From a virus, in IMG/VR virus record IMGVR_UViG_3300021076_000208, positions 1 through 40,798 of that record: a stretch of DNA of 40,798 bases; one strand, written 5' to 3'. Numbering within the stretch: the first letter of the stretch is position 1; every line of letters begins with the position of its first letter. Under the pieces are notes generated by a model. The model did not search any database, had not been told where the DNA came from, and saw only the letters and a list, made by a program, of their open reading frames with translations. Position numbers and translations under genes: made by a program. Of the stretch, positions 15,451-22,875 are shown piece after piece.

Positions 15451-16957
15451 ATCGCTCGATCTCAGGGAAGCCCGCGCCACCGTTGCGGCCAAAGCTCCCA
15501 GCGTAGCGCGGCGCAACTTTGCCGCCGCCCAGGTTGGCCGTCTCACCTTCGATTGGGCAACCTCCATCCTATCGCGCGACCAGAAACTGTGGACCGATCT
15601 CCGCAAACTCCGTTCCCGCGCCCGCGAACTGGCTGACAACGATCCCACTGCGGCAAAGTTCCTTTCGCTCTGTGTCGCCAACGTCATCGGCAAGCACGGC
15701 GTCACCATGCAGCCCAAAGTGCAAAACCTGCGCGGCGGCAAGCTGGCCGATACACTCAACGCTCAAATCAAGGCCGAGTGGAAGCTCTGGCGTCAAAAGG
15801 GAAATTGCACCCTTGACGGCAAACTCAGCTTTGACGAACTCGAACGGCTCCTCATCCGCACCGCCGCCATGGACGGCGAATTCCTCGTGATTCAAAAGGT
15901 GGTCAACAACCCCTGGGGATTCGCGCTGCAGCACATGGATATGGATCAGCTTGACCACACATTCTTCCTCGAACAGACCACCATCGGAACTGAAATCCGC
16001 ATGGGCGTCGAGGTTGACAAGTTCCGCAAGCCGGTCGCTTATCATCTCTGGAATCGCCACCCGAATGAATGGACCTCGCGGCCCATGGATCGTGTGCGCG
16101 TTCCCGCCAACATCGTCTGCCACGCCTATCTTCCCGATTCAGCCCTGCAAACCCGCGGCGTTCCGTGGATGGCCCCGGCCATGTTCCAGATGAACATGCT
16201 CAAGGGCTACATGGAAGCCGAGATCATTGCCGCCCGCGTGGGCGCCTGCCAGATGGGCATCATCTCAGACGATAAGGGCAGCGGCGAATACAAGGGCGAG
16301 GGTATCAATGAAGACGGCACAATCAACATGGAAGCCACGCCTGGCGGCTTCCTTCAAATCGGCGCCAACAAGTTTGACACCTTCAAGCCCGAGCATCCCA
16401 ACACCGCCTTCGGTAACTTCGTCAAGGAAGTCAAGCGCGGTATCGCGTCGAGCCTCGGCGTCTCCTACAACTCGCTTGCCGAAGATCTGGAGAACGTCAA
16501 CTTCTCTTCCATCCGCGCCGGCCTGTTGAACGAGCGCGATATGTGGCGCGTCCGCCAGCGTTGGATGATCGAGGTATTTCACAAGCCCGTATTCCGCGCC
16601 TGGCTAGCCTCGGCTGTTCTTGCGGGCCGCATCGATCTCAGTGTGCGCGACGAAGACGAAGTGGCCGAGCAATGCCACTGGCATCCGCGCGGCTGGCCGT
16701 GGGTCGATCCCGTCAAGGATCAGCAGTCCAACGCCCTCGGCGTACAAAACGGCTTCACCACACGCCAGCGCCTGTTGGGTGAGCAAGGCTACGACCTTGA
16801 AGACACTCTCGCCGAACTCGCAGCCGAAGAGGCGCTGATTCAAAAGTACGGCCTCAAGCTGGGCACCGATGCCAAGGGCGTGGCCGACGCGCCCGAAGAC
16901 GCCAAAGAAGGCGACCAGACCAAAGCCACCGGATCATCCAAGGGCGGCTCGGCCTAA
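15440..16957 (+). CDS. Portal protein (lambda gpB family)
   Basis: A 505-residue portal subunit. RSRARELADNDPTAAKFLSLC near the N terminus, the central HMDMDQLDHTFF and YHLWNRHPNEW segments, and KRGIASSLGVSYNSLAEDLENVNFSSIRAGLLNERD are typical of the lambda portal family. Twelve copies form the ring through which DNA enters and leaves the head. The C terminus is low-complexity and hydrophilic. It starts inside the end of the gpW-like gene. Confidence 0.94.
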   Translation: MAIESLDLREARATVAAKAPSVARRNFAAAQVGRLTFDWATSILSRDQKLWTDLRKLRSRARELADNDPTAAKFLSLCVANVIGKHGVTMQPKVQNLRGGKLADTLNAQIKAEWKLWRQKGNCTLDGKLSFDELERLLIRTAAMDGEFLVIQKVVNNPWGFALQHMDMDQLDHTFFLEQTTIGTEIRMGVEVDKFRKPVAYHLWNRHPNEWTSRPMDRVRVPANIVCHAYLPDSALQTRGVPWMAPAMFQMNMLKGYMEAEIIAARVGACQMGIISDDKGSGEYKGEGINEDGTINMEATPGGFLQIGANKFDTFKPEHPNTAFGNFVKEVKRGIASSLGVSYNSLAEDLENVNFSSIRAGLLNERDMWRVRQRWMIEVFHKPVFRAWLASAVLAGRIDLSVRDEDEVAEQCHWHPRGWPWVDPVKDQQSNALGVQNGFTTRQRLLGEQGYDLEDTLAELAAEEALIQKYGLKLGTDAKGVADAPEDAKEGDQTKATGSSKGGSA

Positions 16958-16976
16958 CCACGAACAAAGGAGACCC

Positions 16977-17840
16977 ATGAAACTGATTCGCATTGTCCTC
17001 ATCACCCTCACGATGCTCTGCCTCTACGCATCGCTCCCCGCGCAAACCGTCACCGTCACCGCGCATTACCTGTCCGATTCGGCGGGCAACCCTGTTACCG
17101 GAATCCTGCATTGGCAGCCCACCCTGGCCAACGGAACCCCCGCATCCTATCGCGTCGGCAGCGGAGGCACGGTTACCTCTCTTCCGGTACAGGTCAACGT
17201 CCGTGCGGGCGCATTCACGCTCACTATTGCCGATACGTCGCTCACAAGCCCGGCCAATATCTGTTTCAAGGTCACACTCTCCACCGTGGCCAATACCTCG
17301 GCGCTCGGTCCCGGTTACAACTGCGTTCAGCCTCACAGCGTGGCCGTAGGGTCTACCGATTGGTGCCAGGCCGGCGTCTGTAACTTCGATGACTACACGC
17401 CCAACCTGCCCGCGCTTCCTATCGCTTACGTCTCACCCGATCTCATGACCGCGTGGAACGTGCAGGCCGCGTCCTACATCGGCGCGGGCAATACCATCAC
17501 CCAGGCCACCCTCACTGACGCCGCCACGGTCACCTTCAACACCGCCGGATCGATGATGAGCGTGGCCACGCTGCCCCTGAGTAATACCGTCTCCACCCGA
17601 ACCATCAACGTCACCGGCCTGGTAACCGGCGCCCGCTTCGGCATTCTCATCAACCCGCAGAACTCCATGACTGTGCAGGTTGCGCAGACGGTCAACTTCG
17701 GCTCGGGTTGCACCTGGAACTTCGCGCCCGGCGCCGTGACCTCCGGAAACGCTCTCAATATCCCGCCATGGACGAACTGGAGTTACTTCGCTTACTTCGT
17801 CTACGACGGAACCAACTGCATCGGTATGGTGCTCGATTGA
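16977..17840 (+). CDS. Secreted beta-rich protein with four-Cys domain (accessory gene)
   Basis: A 287-residue protein with a clear Sec signal peptide: basic MKLIR, hydrophobic IVLITLTMLCLYASL, cleavage site near PAQ-T. Residues about 23-145 form a domain also found at the N terminus of the protein at 33822-36239: DTSLTSPANIC here, DTYLTNPQNLC there, four aligned cysteines (C96, C116, C130, C135) and a CNFDDYTP ending. The rest is beta-rich and adhesin- or fibre-like. Four paired cysteines fit disulphides outside the cytoplasm. AAAGGAG precedes the ATG. It sits between portal and protease-capsid, where accessory genes insert. Function is unknown: surface blocking of other phages or a secreted fibre are options. 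Confidence 0.75.
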   Translation: MKLIRIVLITLTMLCLYASLPAQTVTVTAHYLSDSAGNPVTGILHWQPTLANGTPASYRVGSGGTVTSLPVQVNVRAGAFTLTIADTSLTSPANICFKVTLSTVANTSALGPGYNCVQPHSVAVGSTDWCQAGVCNFDDYTPNLPALPIAYVSPDLMTAWNVQAASYIGAGNTITQATLTDAATVTFNTAGSMMSVATLPLSNTVSTRTINVTGLVTGARFGILINPQNSMTVQVAQTVNFGSGCTWNFAPGAVTSGNALNIPPWTNWSYFAYFVYDGTNCIGMVLD

Positions 17841-18527
17841 ACCATTACTACCAACACGGCGGTATCACCATCTATTGCGGAGATTGCAGAGACGTGTTAG
17901 GGGGGGGGCAACGTCTCTACAGACTTGCTCCTCACCGATCCTCCGTATGGAATCGGCATGGGCCGCAAAGCCCAGCGTCAAGGCCAAGGCGTCAAGCGTC
18001 ACATGACCGGCCTTGTCAAAGGCAAAGCCGTTCTGCCTCGCGACTATGGAGACTACGCCTGGGACGATGCCCCGCCCGACGATGAACTGATCTCCCTGAT
18101 TCGTTCCTGCGCCGCTCATCAAATCATCTTCGGCGGAAACTACTTCGCCCTTCCGCCCTCGAAGTGCTGGCTGGTGTGGGACAAGCTCCGCGGCGATACG
18201 GACTTTGCCGACTGTGAGCTTGCATGGACGAACCTCGATAAGAGCGTCCGCCGCATTGCGTATCGGTGGAACGGATTTCTGGTTGAGCCAGGCAGTAAGG
18301 ATGTGCGAACCCATCCCACGCAAAAGCCTCTCGACGTAATGAAGTGGGCCATCCGTCAAGCGCCGGCAACTTGCCGCTCTGTCCTCGATCCCTTCATGGG
18401 CAGCGGCACAACTCTCGAAGCCGCCAAAGCCCTCGGCCTCTCCGCAATCGGTATCGAGCGCGAAGAGAAGTATTGCGAAATCGCCGCGCGCCGCCTGCAG
18501 CAGGAAGTCATGTACTTCGCGTCATAA
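17837..18527 (+). CDS. DNA N4/N6-adenine-type methyltransferase interrupted at a G9 tract
   Basis: The methyltransferase reads in two frames. It opens at TTG 17837 (TTGA overlap with the gene before) as NHYYQHGGITIYCGDCRDVLGG, then loses frame at nine G residues (17900-17908). The remainder, LLLTDPPYGIG with catalytic DPPY, ending in HPTQKP and DPFMGSGTT (SAM-binding motif I), is in the other frame. Removing one G gives a continuous protein of about 229 residues of the DPPY-first amino-methyltransferase group. It may be phase-variable, a pseudogene, or a homopolymer sequencing error; a shorter product could start at TTG 17925 just before DPPY. No partner nuclease is present. Confidence 0.85.
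17900..17908 (+). repeat. Poly-G tract (9 G) in a methyltransferase gene
   Basis: Nine consecutive G residues lie early in the coding sequence. Eight would restore the frame. Tracts of this kind are classic slippage sites for on/off switching of methyltransferases. Confidence 0.95.
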
Positions 18528-18550
18528 CTGCCACCCGATCTCTGATCTAT

Positions 18551-18579
18551 AAAAAGCCCGCTCAATTTGCGGGCTTTTT
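18551..18579 (+). terminator. Strong intrinsic terminator after the accessory cassette
   Basis: AAAAAGCCCGC (18551-18561) and GCGGGCTTTTT (18569-18579) form a perfect 11-bp stem with a 7-nt loop and a built-in T5. It closes the secreted-protein and methyltransferase cassette, yet lies only 23 bp before the capsid gene start. Confidence 0.92.
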
Positions 18580-18602
18580 CCGTTCCGGCGCAACGTCAAG
18601 TT

Positions 18603-20660
18603 ATGAGCACCGAAAAGAAAATCCCCGCGTCTCTGCCGATCCTTCATCGGGCGGCCACGGTCGAGAGTGTGGATGCTGAGAAACGCACCGTCACCTTCGC
18701 GTTGACCTCTGAGCAGCCCGTCGAGCGCTGGTGGGGTAGTGAGATTCTTGACCACTCTCCCAAGTCCGTCCGGCAGGACCGCCTCAAGCGCGGGATTCCT
18801 CTGCTCTTCGGCCACTCCACCGATCAGCACATTGGCCGCATCGAGAGTTATGGAATCAAGGACGGCAAGCTCAACGTCACCGCCCGCTTCGGTAACTCCG
18901 CCCTGGCCGAAGAGAAGTTCCGCGACGTGCAAGACGGGATTCTCGTGGATGCCTCGGGCGGCTACATCATCCACGAATACGAGCTTGTCAAGAGCGATGA
19001 CAAGGGCAACTCAACGTACCGGATCACCGATTGGGAGCCGGTCGAGGGTTCTCTTGTTCCCATCCCCGCCGATCCCACCGTGGGCATTGGCCGCGAGTTG
19101 GCCGCCGGTACGCCGGTCTATCCCGCGCGCTGCCTCGGCGGTAAGCGTGACGACAATAAGTGCGAGTGCGATTGCCCCGAATGTGAAGACGGCAATTGCG
19201 CGGACTGCAGCGACGAAGACTGCGATGACGAGAACTGCCGATGTGCAGCGTCTCGCAAGTTGAAGACTTCAACCATCAACCCGGCCCAGGCCGAGAATAC
19301 GGAGAAACGTAGCATGACTGTTGAAAATGTGCCCTCCGCTGGTACGCCGGCGGTTGAGGTAGGCAATAACACCGGGATTCTGGCCGAGCGCGCCCGCGTC
19401 AACGAAATCAACGCCCTCGCGTCACGCTATCCCAAGCAGATCACCCGTGAGCAGGCGGAGAAGTTCGTCAACGAAGGCGCCGGGGCCGACGCGGTGCGCC
19501 GCCACGTCCTCGATGCGCAGGTTGCCGATGCCAAGGCCAACGAAGTTCGCAACCTCAACATTGCCGGACTCTCTGACGGCGAAAAGGAAAACTACTCCAT
19601 CCTGCGCGCTCTCAACACCGCAGCCGAGGGCGGCAACTGCTTCGAGTTGGAAGTGAGCCAGGACCTCAGCCGCAAGCTGGGACGCACCGCCCGCCGTGAC
19701 GGTTTCTTTGTTCCCATGGATGTGAAGATGCGGCTGTCCGACAATGAGCGCCAGCAGAACGCGCGGGGCATGTACGGCATGAGCCAGCGCGGCGGCCTCG
19801 ACGCAAACACCGCAGGCAACGGTCTCAACGCCATCTTCACCGAGTACGTGTCCCTCATCGAGTTGCTCCGCAACAAGATGATGGTGCGGGCGCTCGGCGC
19901 GACGGTTCTTTCGGGCCTGTCCGAAACCATCGCATTCCCCAAGCAGGCGTCCGCCGGAACCGCAACCTGGGTGGCCGATAACCCCGGCGCCGACGTTGCC
20001 GATTCCAACCTCACCTTCGCGCAGATCACTATGACTCCCAAGCTCCTGCAGAGTTCCACGAGCTTCTCCCGCAAGCTGCTCTTGCAGTCTTCGGTAGACG
20101 TGGAAGCATTGGTGCGCAATGACCTGATGCAGATTGTCGCCCACGCCATTGACCTGGCGGCCATCGCGGGAACCGGAGCGGCCAACCAGCCCAAGGGCAT
20201 TCTCAATCAGGTTGGCATCGGCTCTGTGGCCACCGGCGGCACGGCGCTGACTTACGCCTCGTTCGTTCTCCAGGAGACGCAGGTCGCCGCGGCCAACGCC
20301 GACATTGGCACCATGGCCTATCTCACCACGGCGGGAATGCGCGGCAAGCTCAAGCAGGTTGCTAAGCTGGCCAACACCCTCGCACTGCCGGTCTGGAACG
20401 ACGGCGAAGTCAACGGATACCGCGCAGAGGTTTCCAATCAGATGCCTATCGTCGGTTCCGCGCCCGCCCTTCACTCCTGCCTCTTCGGCGTGTGGAACCA
20501 GTTGCTCATCGGCGAGTGGGGCGCGCTCGAAGTGATCGTTGACCCCTACCGCTTGAAAAAGCAGGGAATGATCGAAGTCACCACGTTCGACACCTGCGAC
20601 GTGAACGTCCGTCACCCGGAGAGTTTCTCGGCCATCACCGACGCCAACCCGCTCCTGTAA
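18603..20660 (+). CDS. Fused prohead protease and HK97-type major capsid protein
   Basis: One 685-residue chain joins an S78-like prohead protease (about 1-170; candidate catalytic H71 in LLFGHSTD and S118 in VDASGGYI) to an HK97-fold capsid domain (about 240-685; FPKQASAGTATWVADNPGADVADSNLTF split over SETIAFPKQA and WVADNPGADV, then GILNQVGIG and the terminal RHPESFSAITD). Between them is an acidic linker with ten cysteines (177-214). The protease should release the mature capsid protein. The start at 18603 is chosen because the upstream part of the open frame lies in the terminator; no clear Shine-Dalgarno is seen. Confidence 0.93.
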   Translation: MSTEKKIPASLPILHRAATVESVDAEKRTVTFALTSEQPVERWWGSEILDHSPKSVRQDRLKRGIPLLFGHSTDQHIGRIESYGIKDGKLNVTARFGNSALAEEKFRDVQDGILVDASGGYIIHEYELVKSDDKGNSTYRITDWEPVEGSLVPIPADPTVGIGRELAAGTPVYPARCLGGKRDDNKCECDCPECEDGNCADCSDEDCDDENCRCAASRKLKTSTINPAQAENTEKRSMTVENVPSAGTPAVEVGNNTGILAERARVNEINALASRYPKQITREQAEKFVNEGAGADAVRRHVLDAQVADAKANEVRNLNIAGLSDGEKENYSILRALNTAAEGGNCFELEVSQDLSRKLGRTARRDGFFVPMDVKMRLSDNERQQNARGMYGMSQRGGLDANTAGNGLNAIFTEYVSLIELLRNKMMVRALGATVLSGLSETIAFPKQASAGTATWVADNPGADVADSNLTFAQITMTPKLLQSSTSFSRKLLLQSSVDVEALVRNDLMQIVAHAIDLAAIAGTGAANQPKGILNQVGIGSVATGGTALTYASFVLQETQVAAANADIGTMAYLTTAGMRGKLKQVAKLANTLALPVWNDGEVNGYRAEVSNQMPIVGSAPALHSCLFGVWNQLLIGEWGALEVIVDPYRLKKQGMIEVTTFDTCDVNVRHPESFSAITDANPLL

Positions 20661-20701
20661 TCCGAGCGGCTCGACATACAACCCGCAACAATGCACAACA
20701 C

Positions 20702-20741
20702 GCCTTGCGCCGCATCTCAAACCGGGGATGCGGCGCAAGGC
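20702..20741 (+). promoter_or_regulatory. Perfect 15-bp hairpin after the capsid gene
   Basis: GCCTTGCGCCGCATC (20702-20716) and GATGCGGCGCAAGGC (20727-20741) are perfect inverted copies around a 10-nt loop. No T-run follows (TTAACCC), so it is more likely an mRNA stabiliser or processing site at the 3' end of the capsid message than a full terminator. Confidence 0.85.
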
Positions 20742-20765
20742 TTAACCCAAAGGAAAGAGGTTTCC

Positions 20766-20957
20766 ATGCCCGTCGAGTTTATCAAGGTAACGCCTGGCAA
20801 GACGGCTCACGTCCGCATCTTGGACTCCACCCGTCTCATGGGCCAGCATGTCGATACAGGCAGCGTGATCGAGGTTACCGAGGAAGACGCCCGCGCCCTC
20901 ATCATGGCCCACAAGGCGGAGTTCTACGTCGCGCCGGTTTCGGCGAAGGGGAAGTAA
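20766..20957 (+). CDS. Small head-region hypothetical protein
   Basis: A 63-residue protein with an SH3-like beta pattern (VTPGKTAHVRILDSTRLMGQHVDTGSVIEVTEEDARALI). Phages often have a short protein of this sort after the capsid gene, with possible roles in head decoration or head completion; the role here is not shown. AAGGAAAGAGG precedes ATG 20766. Confidence 0.65.
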   Translation: MPVEFIKVTPGKTAHVRILDSTRLMGQHVDTGSVIEVTEEDARALIMAHKAEFYVAPVSAKGK

Positions 20958-21290
20958 GTGGCCTTTGGCGATCAGGACCTCCCGGTATTCTTCGCTGACT
21001 TCGGTGTGCCCGTCGCATGGAACGGCGGCACTCTCTCCGGAGTGATCGATGTGTACAGCGATGTGTTTCACCACGGAGACGGCCCTGGCAGCTTCGAGAA
21101 GGTTGAGTACATCCTGCACATCCCGCAACCGGCCAACGGAGGCCCCAAACCCTTCGACACCGTTTCCATTGCCGACAATGGCAACCTGCCCGCCGGTTTC
21201 GTCGCGGGCGATTACACCGTCAAGGCGCTCGTCCCCAACCACGATCCGTCCCTCATGGAAATCATCCTGAAAGGCCCGATCACGTCATGA
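20958..21290 (+). CDS. Head-tail joining protein candidate
   Basis: A 110-residue beta-rich protein starting at GTG 20958 directly after the previous stop, with AAGGGG upstream. FGDQDLPVFFADFGVPVAWNGGTLSGVID is typical of small phage head-tail attachment (FII-like) proteins, which close the head and connect the tail. The stop overlaps an ATG at 21287. Confidence 0.65.
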   Translation: MAFGDQDLPVFFADFGVPVAWNGGTLSGVIDVYSDVFHHGDGPGSFEKVEYILHIPQPANGGPKPFDTVSIADNGNLPAGFVAGDYTVKALVPNHDPSLMEIILKGPITS

Positions 21291-21529
21291 GCAAAACCAA
21301 CCGGGGTCCCCAACGACAGGTCTTCGTCGGTGGGGTGGTAACCACCAATCCGTTTCTCTTAACCGACAGAATGTTGCGCCCGACAAAGGAAGCCAACTAT
21401 GAGCAAGAGTGTCAACTCCGTAACACTGCTGGGGAACATCGGCCAGCCGCCCGAATCCAGAACGCTGCAGAATGGAACGTCAGTGACGACGGTCTCCATG
21501 GCAACCAACGAGAGAATCAAGCGCGGTGA
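21287..21529 (+). CDS. Doubtful small ORF before ssb
   Basis: An 80-residue frame begins with an ATGA overlap (21287), but its second half runs through the ssb gene in another frame and looks like a shadow. Only the first 35 residues (KTNRGPQRQVFVGGVVTTNPF) could be independent. GGTGGTAACCACC at about 21335-21347 can form a small hairpin. I list it because of the start overlap; it may simply be a leader for ssb. Confidence 0.25.
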   Translation: MSKTNRGPQRQVFVGGVVTTNPFLLTDRMLRPTKEANYEQECQLRNTAGEHRPAARIQNAAEWNVSDDGLHGNQRENQAR

Positions 21530-21779
21530 CACCTGGGCCGATCACACCGAGTGGCACTCCGTCACTTTCTTCGGCAAGCTCTCTGACGTAGCCAAGCAAT
21601 ACCTGCACAAAGGCTCCATGCTGCTCGTAACTGGTCGCCTGCGCACGTCAAGCTGGGAAGACGATCACCAAGTCAAGCGGTGGAAGACAACCATCATCGC
21701 CAATGAACTGATCCTGCTCGACAAGCCAACCAACGCCCAGCCCGCCGTTCCCGACGATGCGTACAGCGAGGCGTTCTGA
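21399..21779 (+). CDS. ssb: Single-stranded DNA-binding protein
   Basis: A 126-residue OB-fold SSB. NSVTLLGNIGQPPESRTLQNG, VSMATNERIK, EWHSVTFFGKLSDVAKQYLHKGSMLLVTGRLRT are characteristic. The linker is short and the tip is acidic, ending in DDAYSEAF, a looser form of the DDDIPF peptide that recruits partners. An AAAGGAAG site lies upstream of ATG 21399. It is unusual to find ssb among head-tail connector genes, far from the replication operon. Confidence 0.93.
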   Translation: MSKSVNSVTLLGNIGQPPESRTLQNGTSVTTVSMATNERIKRGDTWADHTEWHSVTFFGKLSDVAKQYLHKGSMLLVTGRLRTSSWEDDHQVKRWKTTIIANELILLDKPTNAQPAVPDDAYSEAF

Positions 21780-21916
21780 TGAGCTTCGCTGATCGTCTCA
21801 TCATCTTCGTTGGCATCTGCGTTGCAGCCATCGAAAGCCGCAAGCGCCTGCGCGTCAAGCTATCCGTGATCTCGGCAGGCGCCCGCGAGTGCTTCGGAAA
21901 GGCCCGGTGGCTCTGA
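21779..21916 (+). CDS. 45-residue membrane-type microprotein
   Basis: ATG 21779 overlaps the ssb stop (TGATG), and the stop TGA 21914-21916 overlaps the next start (TGATG), so it is coupled on both sides. The product begins MSFADRLIIFVGICVAAIES, a hydrophobic helix, then a basic segment RKRLRVK. The function is unknown; lying in the connector block, it may be a small structural or membrane protein. Confidence 0.6.
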   Translation: MSFADRLIIFVGICVAAIESRKRLRVKLSVISAGARECFGKARWL

Positions 21917-22374
21917 TGGCCGGTAAAGTCGCAATCTGGACGCAAGCGGCCACGGCCATCCTTGCTGCGCTCAACGCAACAGGTTCGCCGGCGGCTGCAT
22001 GGCGCGCCCGCTTCGAGATGGTAGGCGCATCGGAAACCGCCTTCAATCTCTTCCCGACGAAGATCGATTGCAAGTATGCCGACGCCGCGCACGATTCGGT
22101 CAACATCGATGCCACCTTCACTGTCCGTGCTTATGTGGCCGCAACCAACAATGTTGACCTGGCCGCCGATCCGCTGGTGGTGTGGGCATGGACGCAGATC
22201 TGCCATGACCCCACGTTGGGTGGCCTCGTCAGTGACACGTACATCGATAACATCGAGATCGGTTACGTCGATAAGTCGAATTCCGATCAGGTTTGCGTGG
22301 ATGTTACGGTGCGTGTTGAAGTGGCAGTAGGAAGAAACGACCCAACGGTCAACAAGACTTATCTGGCCTCGTAG
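21916..22374 (+). CDS. Tail terminator / tail completion protein candidate
   Basis: A 152-residue protein with a pattern seen in phage tail-end proteins: a helical N terminus (TQAATAILAALNATGSPAAAWRAR) and a beta-rich core (DSVNIDATFTVRAYVAA, DNIEIGYVDKSNSDQVCVDVTVRVEVAVGRND). It stands directly before the tail tube genes, where the terminator ring protein is expected. The start is fixed by the TGATG overlap. Confidence 0.6.
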   Translation: MAGKVAIWTQAATAILAALNATGSPAAAWRARFEMVGASETAFNLFPTKIDCKYADAAHDSVNIDATFTVRAYVAATNNVDLAADPLVVWAWTQICHDPTLGGLVSDTYIDNIEIGYVDKSNSDQVCVDVTVRVEVAVGRNDPTVNKTYLAS

Positions 22375-22392
22375 GGCCTGGAGGAATTTGAA

Positions 22393-22821
22393 ATGCCCGT
22401 CATCACTCCCATTAAGTTGCAGGGATACAAAGCCCAGTTGGGCTACATGAATGTGACCCTCCAGATCGTCGCGGGCCTCAAGGAAGTGGATGGAGCTTTC
22501 AAGGCCGAGGAACTGGATTCCACCGATCACGGCGGCTCGGGATGGAAAAACCGCATGGCCGGGCTGCTCGACTTCGAGGGCACCGCCAAGCTCGATTACA
22601 TCGCGGGCGATACCTCGCAGGAGTATCTGCTCAATGCCATCCTCAACCGGACCCCGCTGGCCATCACCCTTTTCCCGTTCCAGGGCACCGGCTCGGGCGT
22701 CGATTCCTACAACGGCTCGGTCATCATCACCGATTTCAAGTGGGACGGAAAGAACAACGATCTCCAGGGCGTAAGCATCTCGCTCAAGGGAGCCGGCGCT
22801 TTCACCTTCACCGCGCAGTAA
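22393..22821 (+). CDS. Tail tube protein, short paralogue
   Basis: A 142-residue major tail tube protein: KLQGYKAQLGY, then GLKEVDGAFKAEELDSTDHGG, LDYIAGDTSQEYLL and DFKWDGKNNDLQGVSISLKG. Hexamers stack to form the tail tube around the tape measure. GGAGG precedes the ATG. The gene at 22876 repeats almost the whole sequence with an inserted domain. Confidence 0.85.
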   Translation: MPVITPIKLQGYKAQLGYMNVTLQIVAGLKEVDGAFKAEELDSTDHGGSGWKNRMAGLLDFEGTAKLDYIAGDTSQEYLLNAILNRTPLAITLFPFQGTGSGVDSYNGSVIITDFKWDGKNNDLQGVSISLKGAGAFTFTAQ

Positions 22822-22831
22822 GTAACAGGGC

Positions 22832-22859
22832 TCCCGCAGATGGGTCCATATCTGTGGGA
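22832..22859 (+). promoter_or_regulatory. 10-bp hairpin between the two tail tube genes
   Basis: TCCCGCAGAT (22832-22841) pairs with ATCTGTGGGA (22850-22859), one G-T wobble, 8-nt loop, no T-run. It may lower read-through or protect the upstream mRNA and so set the ratio of the two tube proteins. AAGGAG for the next gene follows a few bases later. Confidence 0.75.
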
Positions 22860-22875
22860 TGTTTAAGGAGACACT

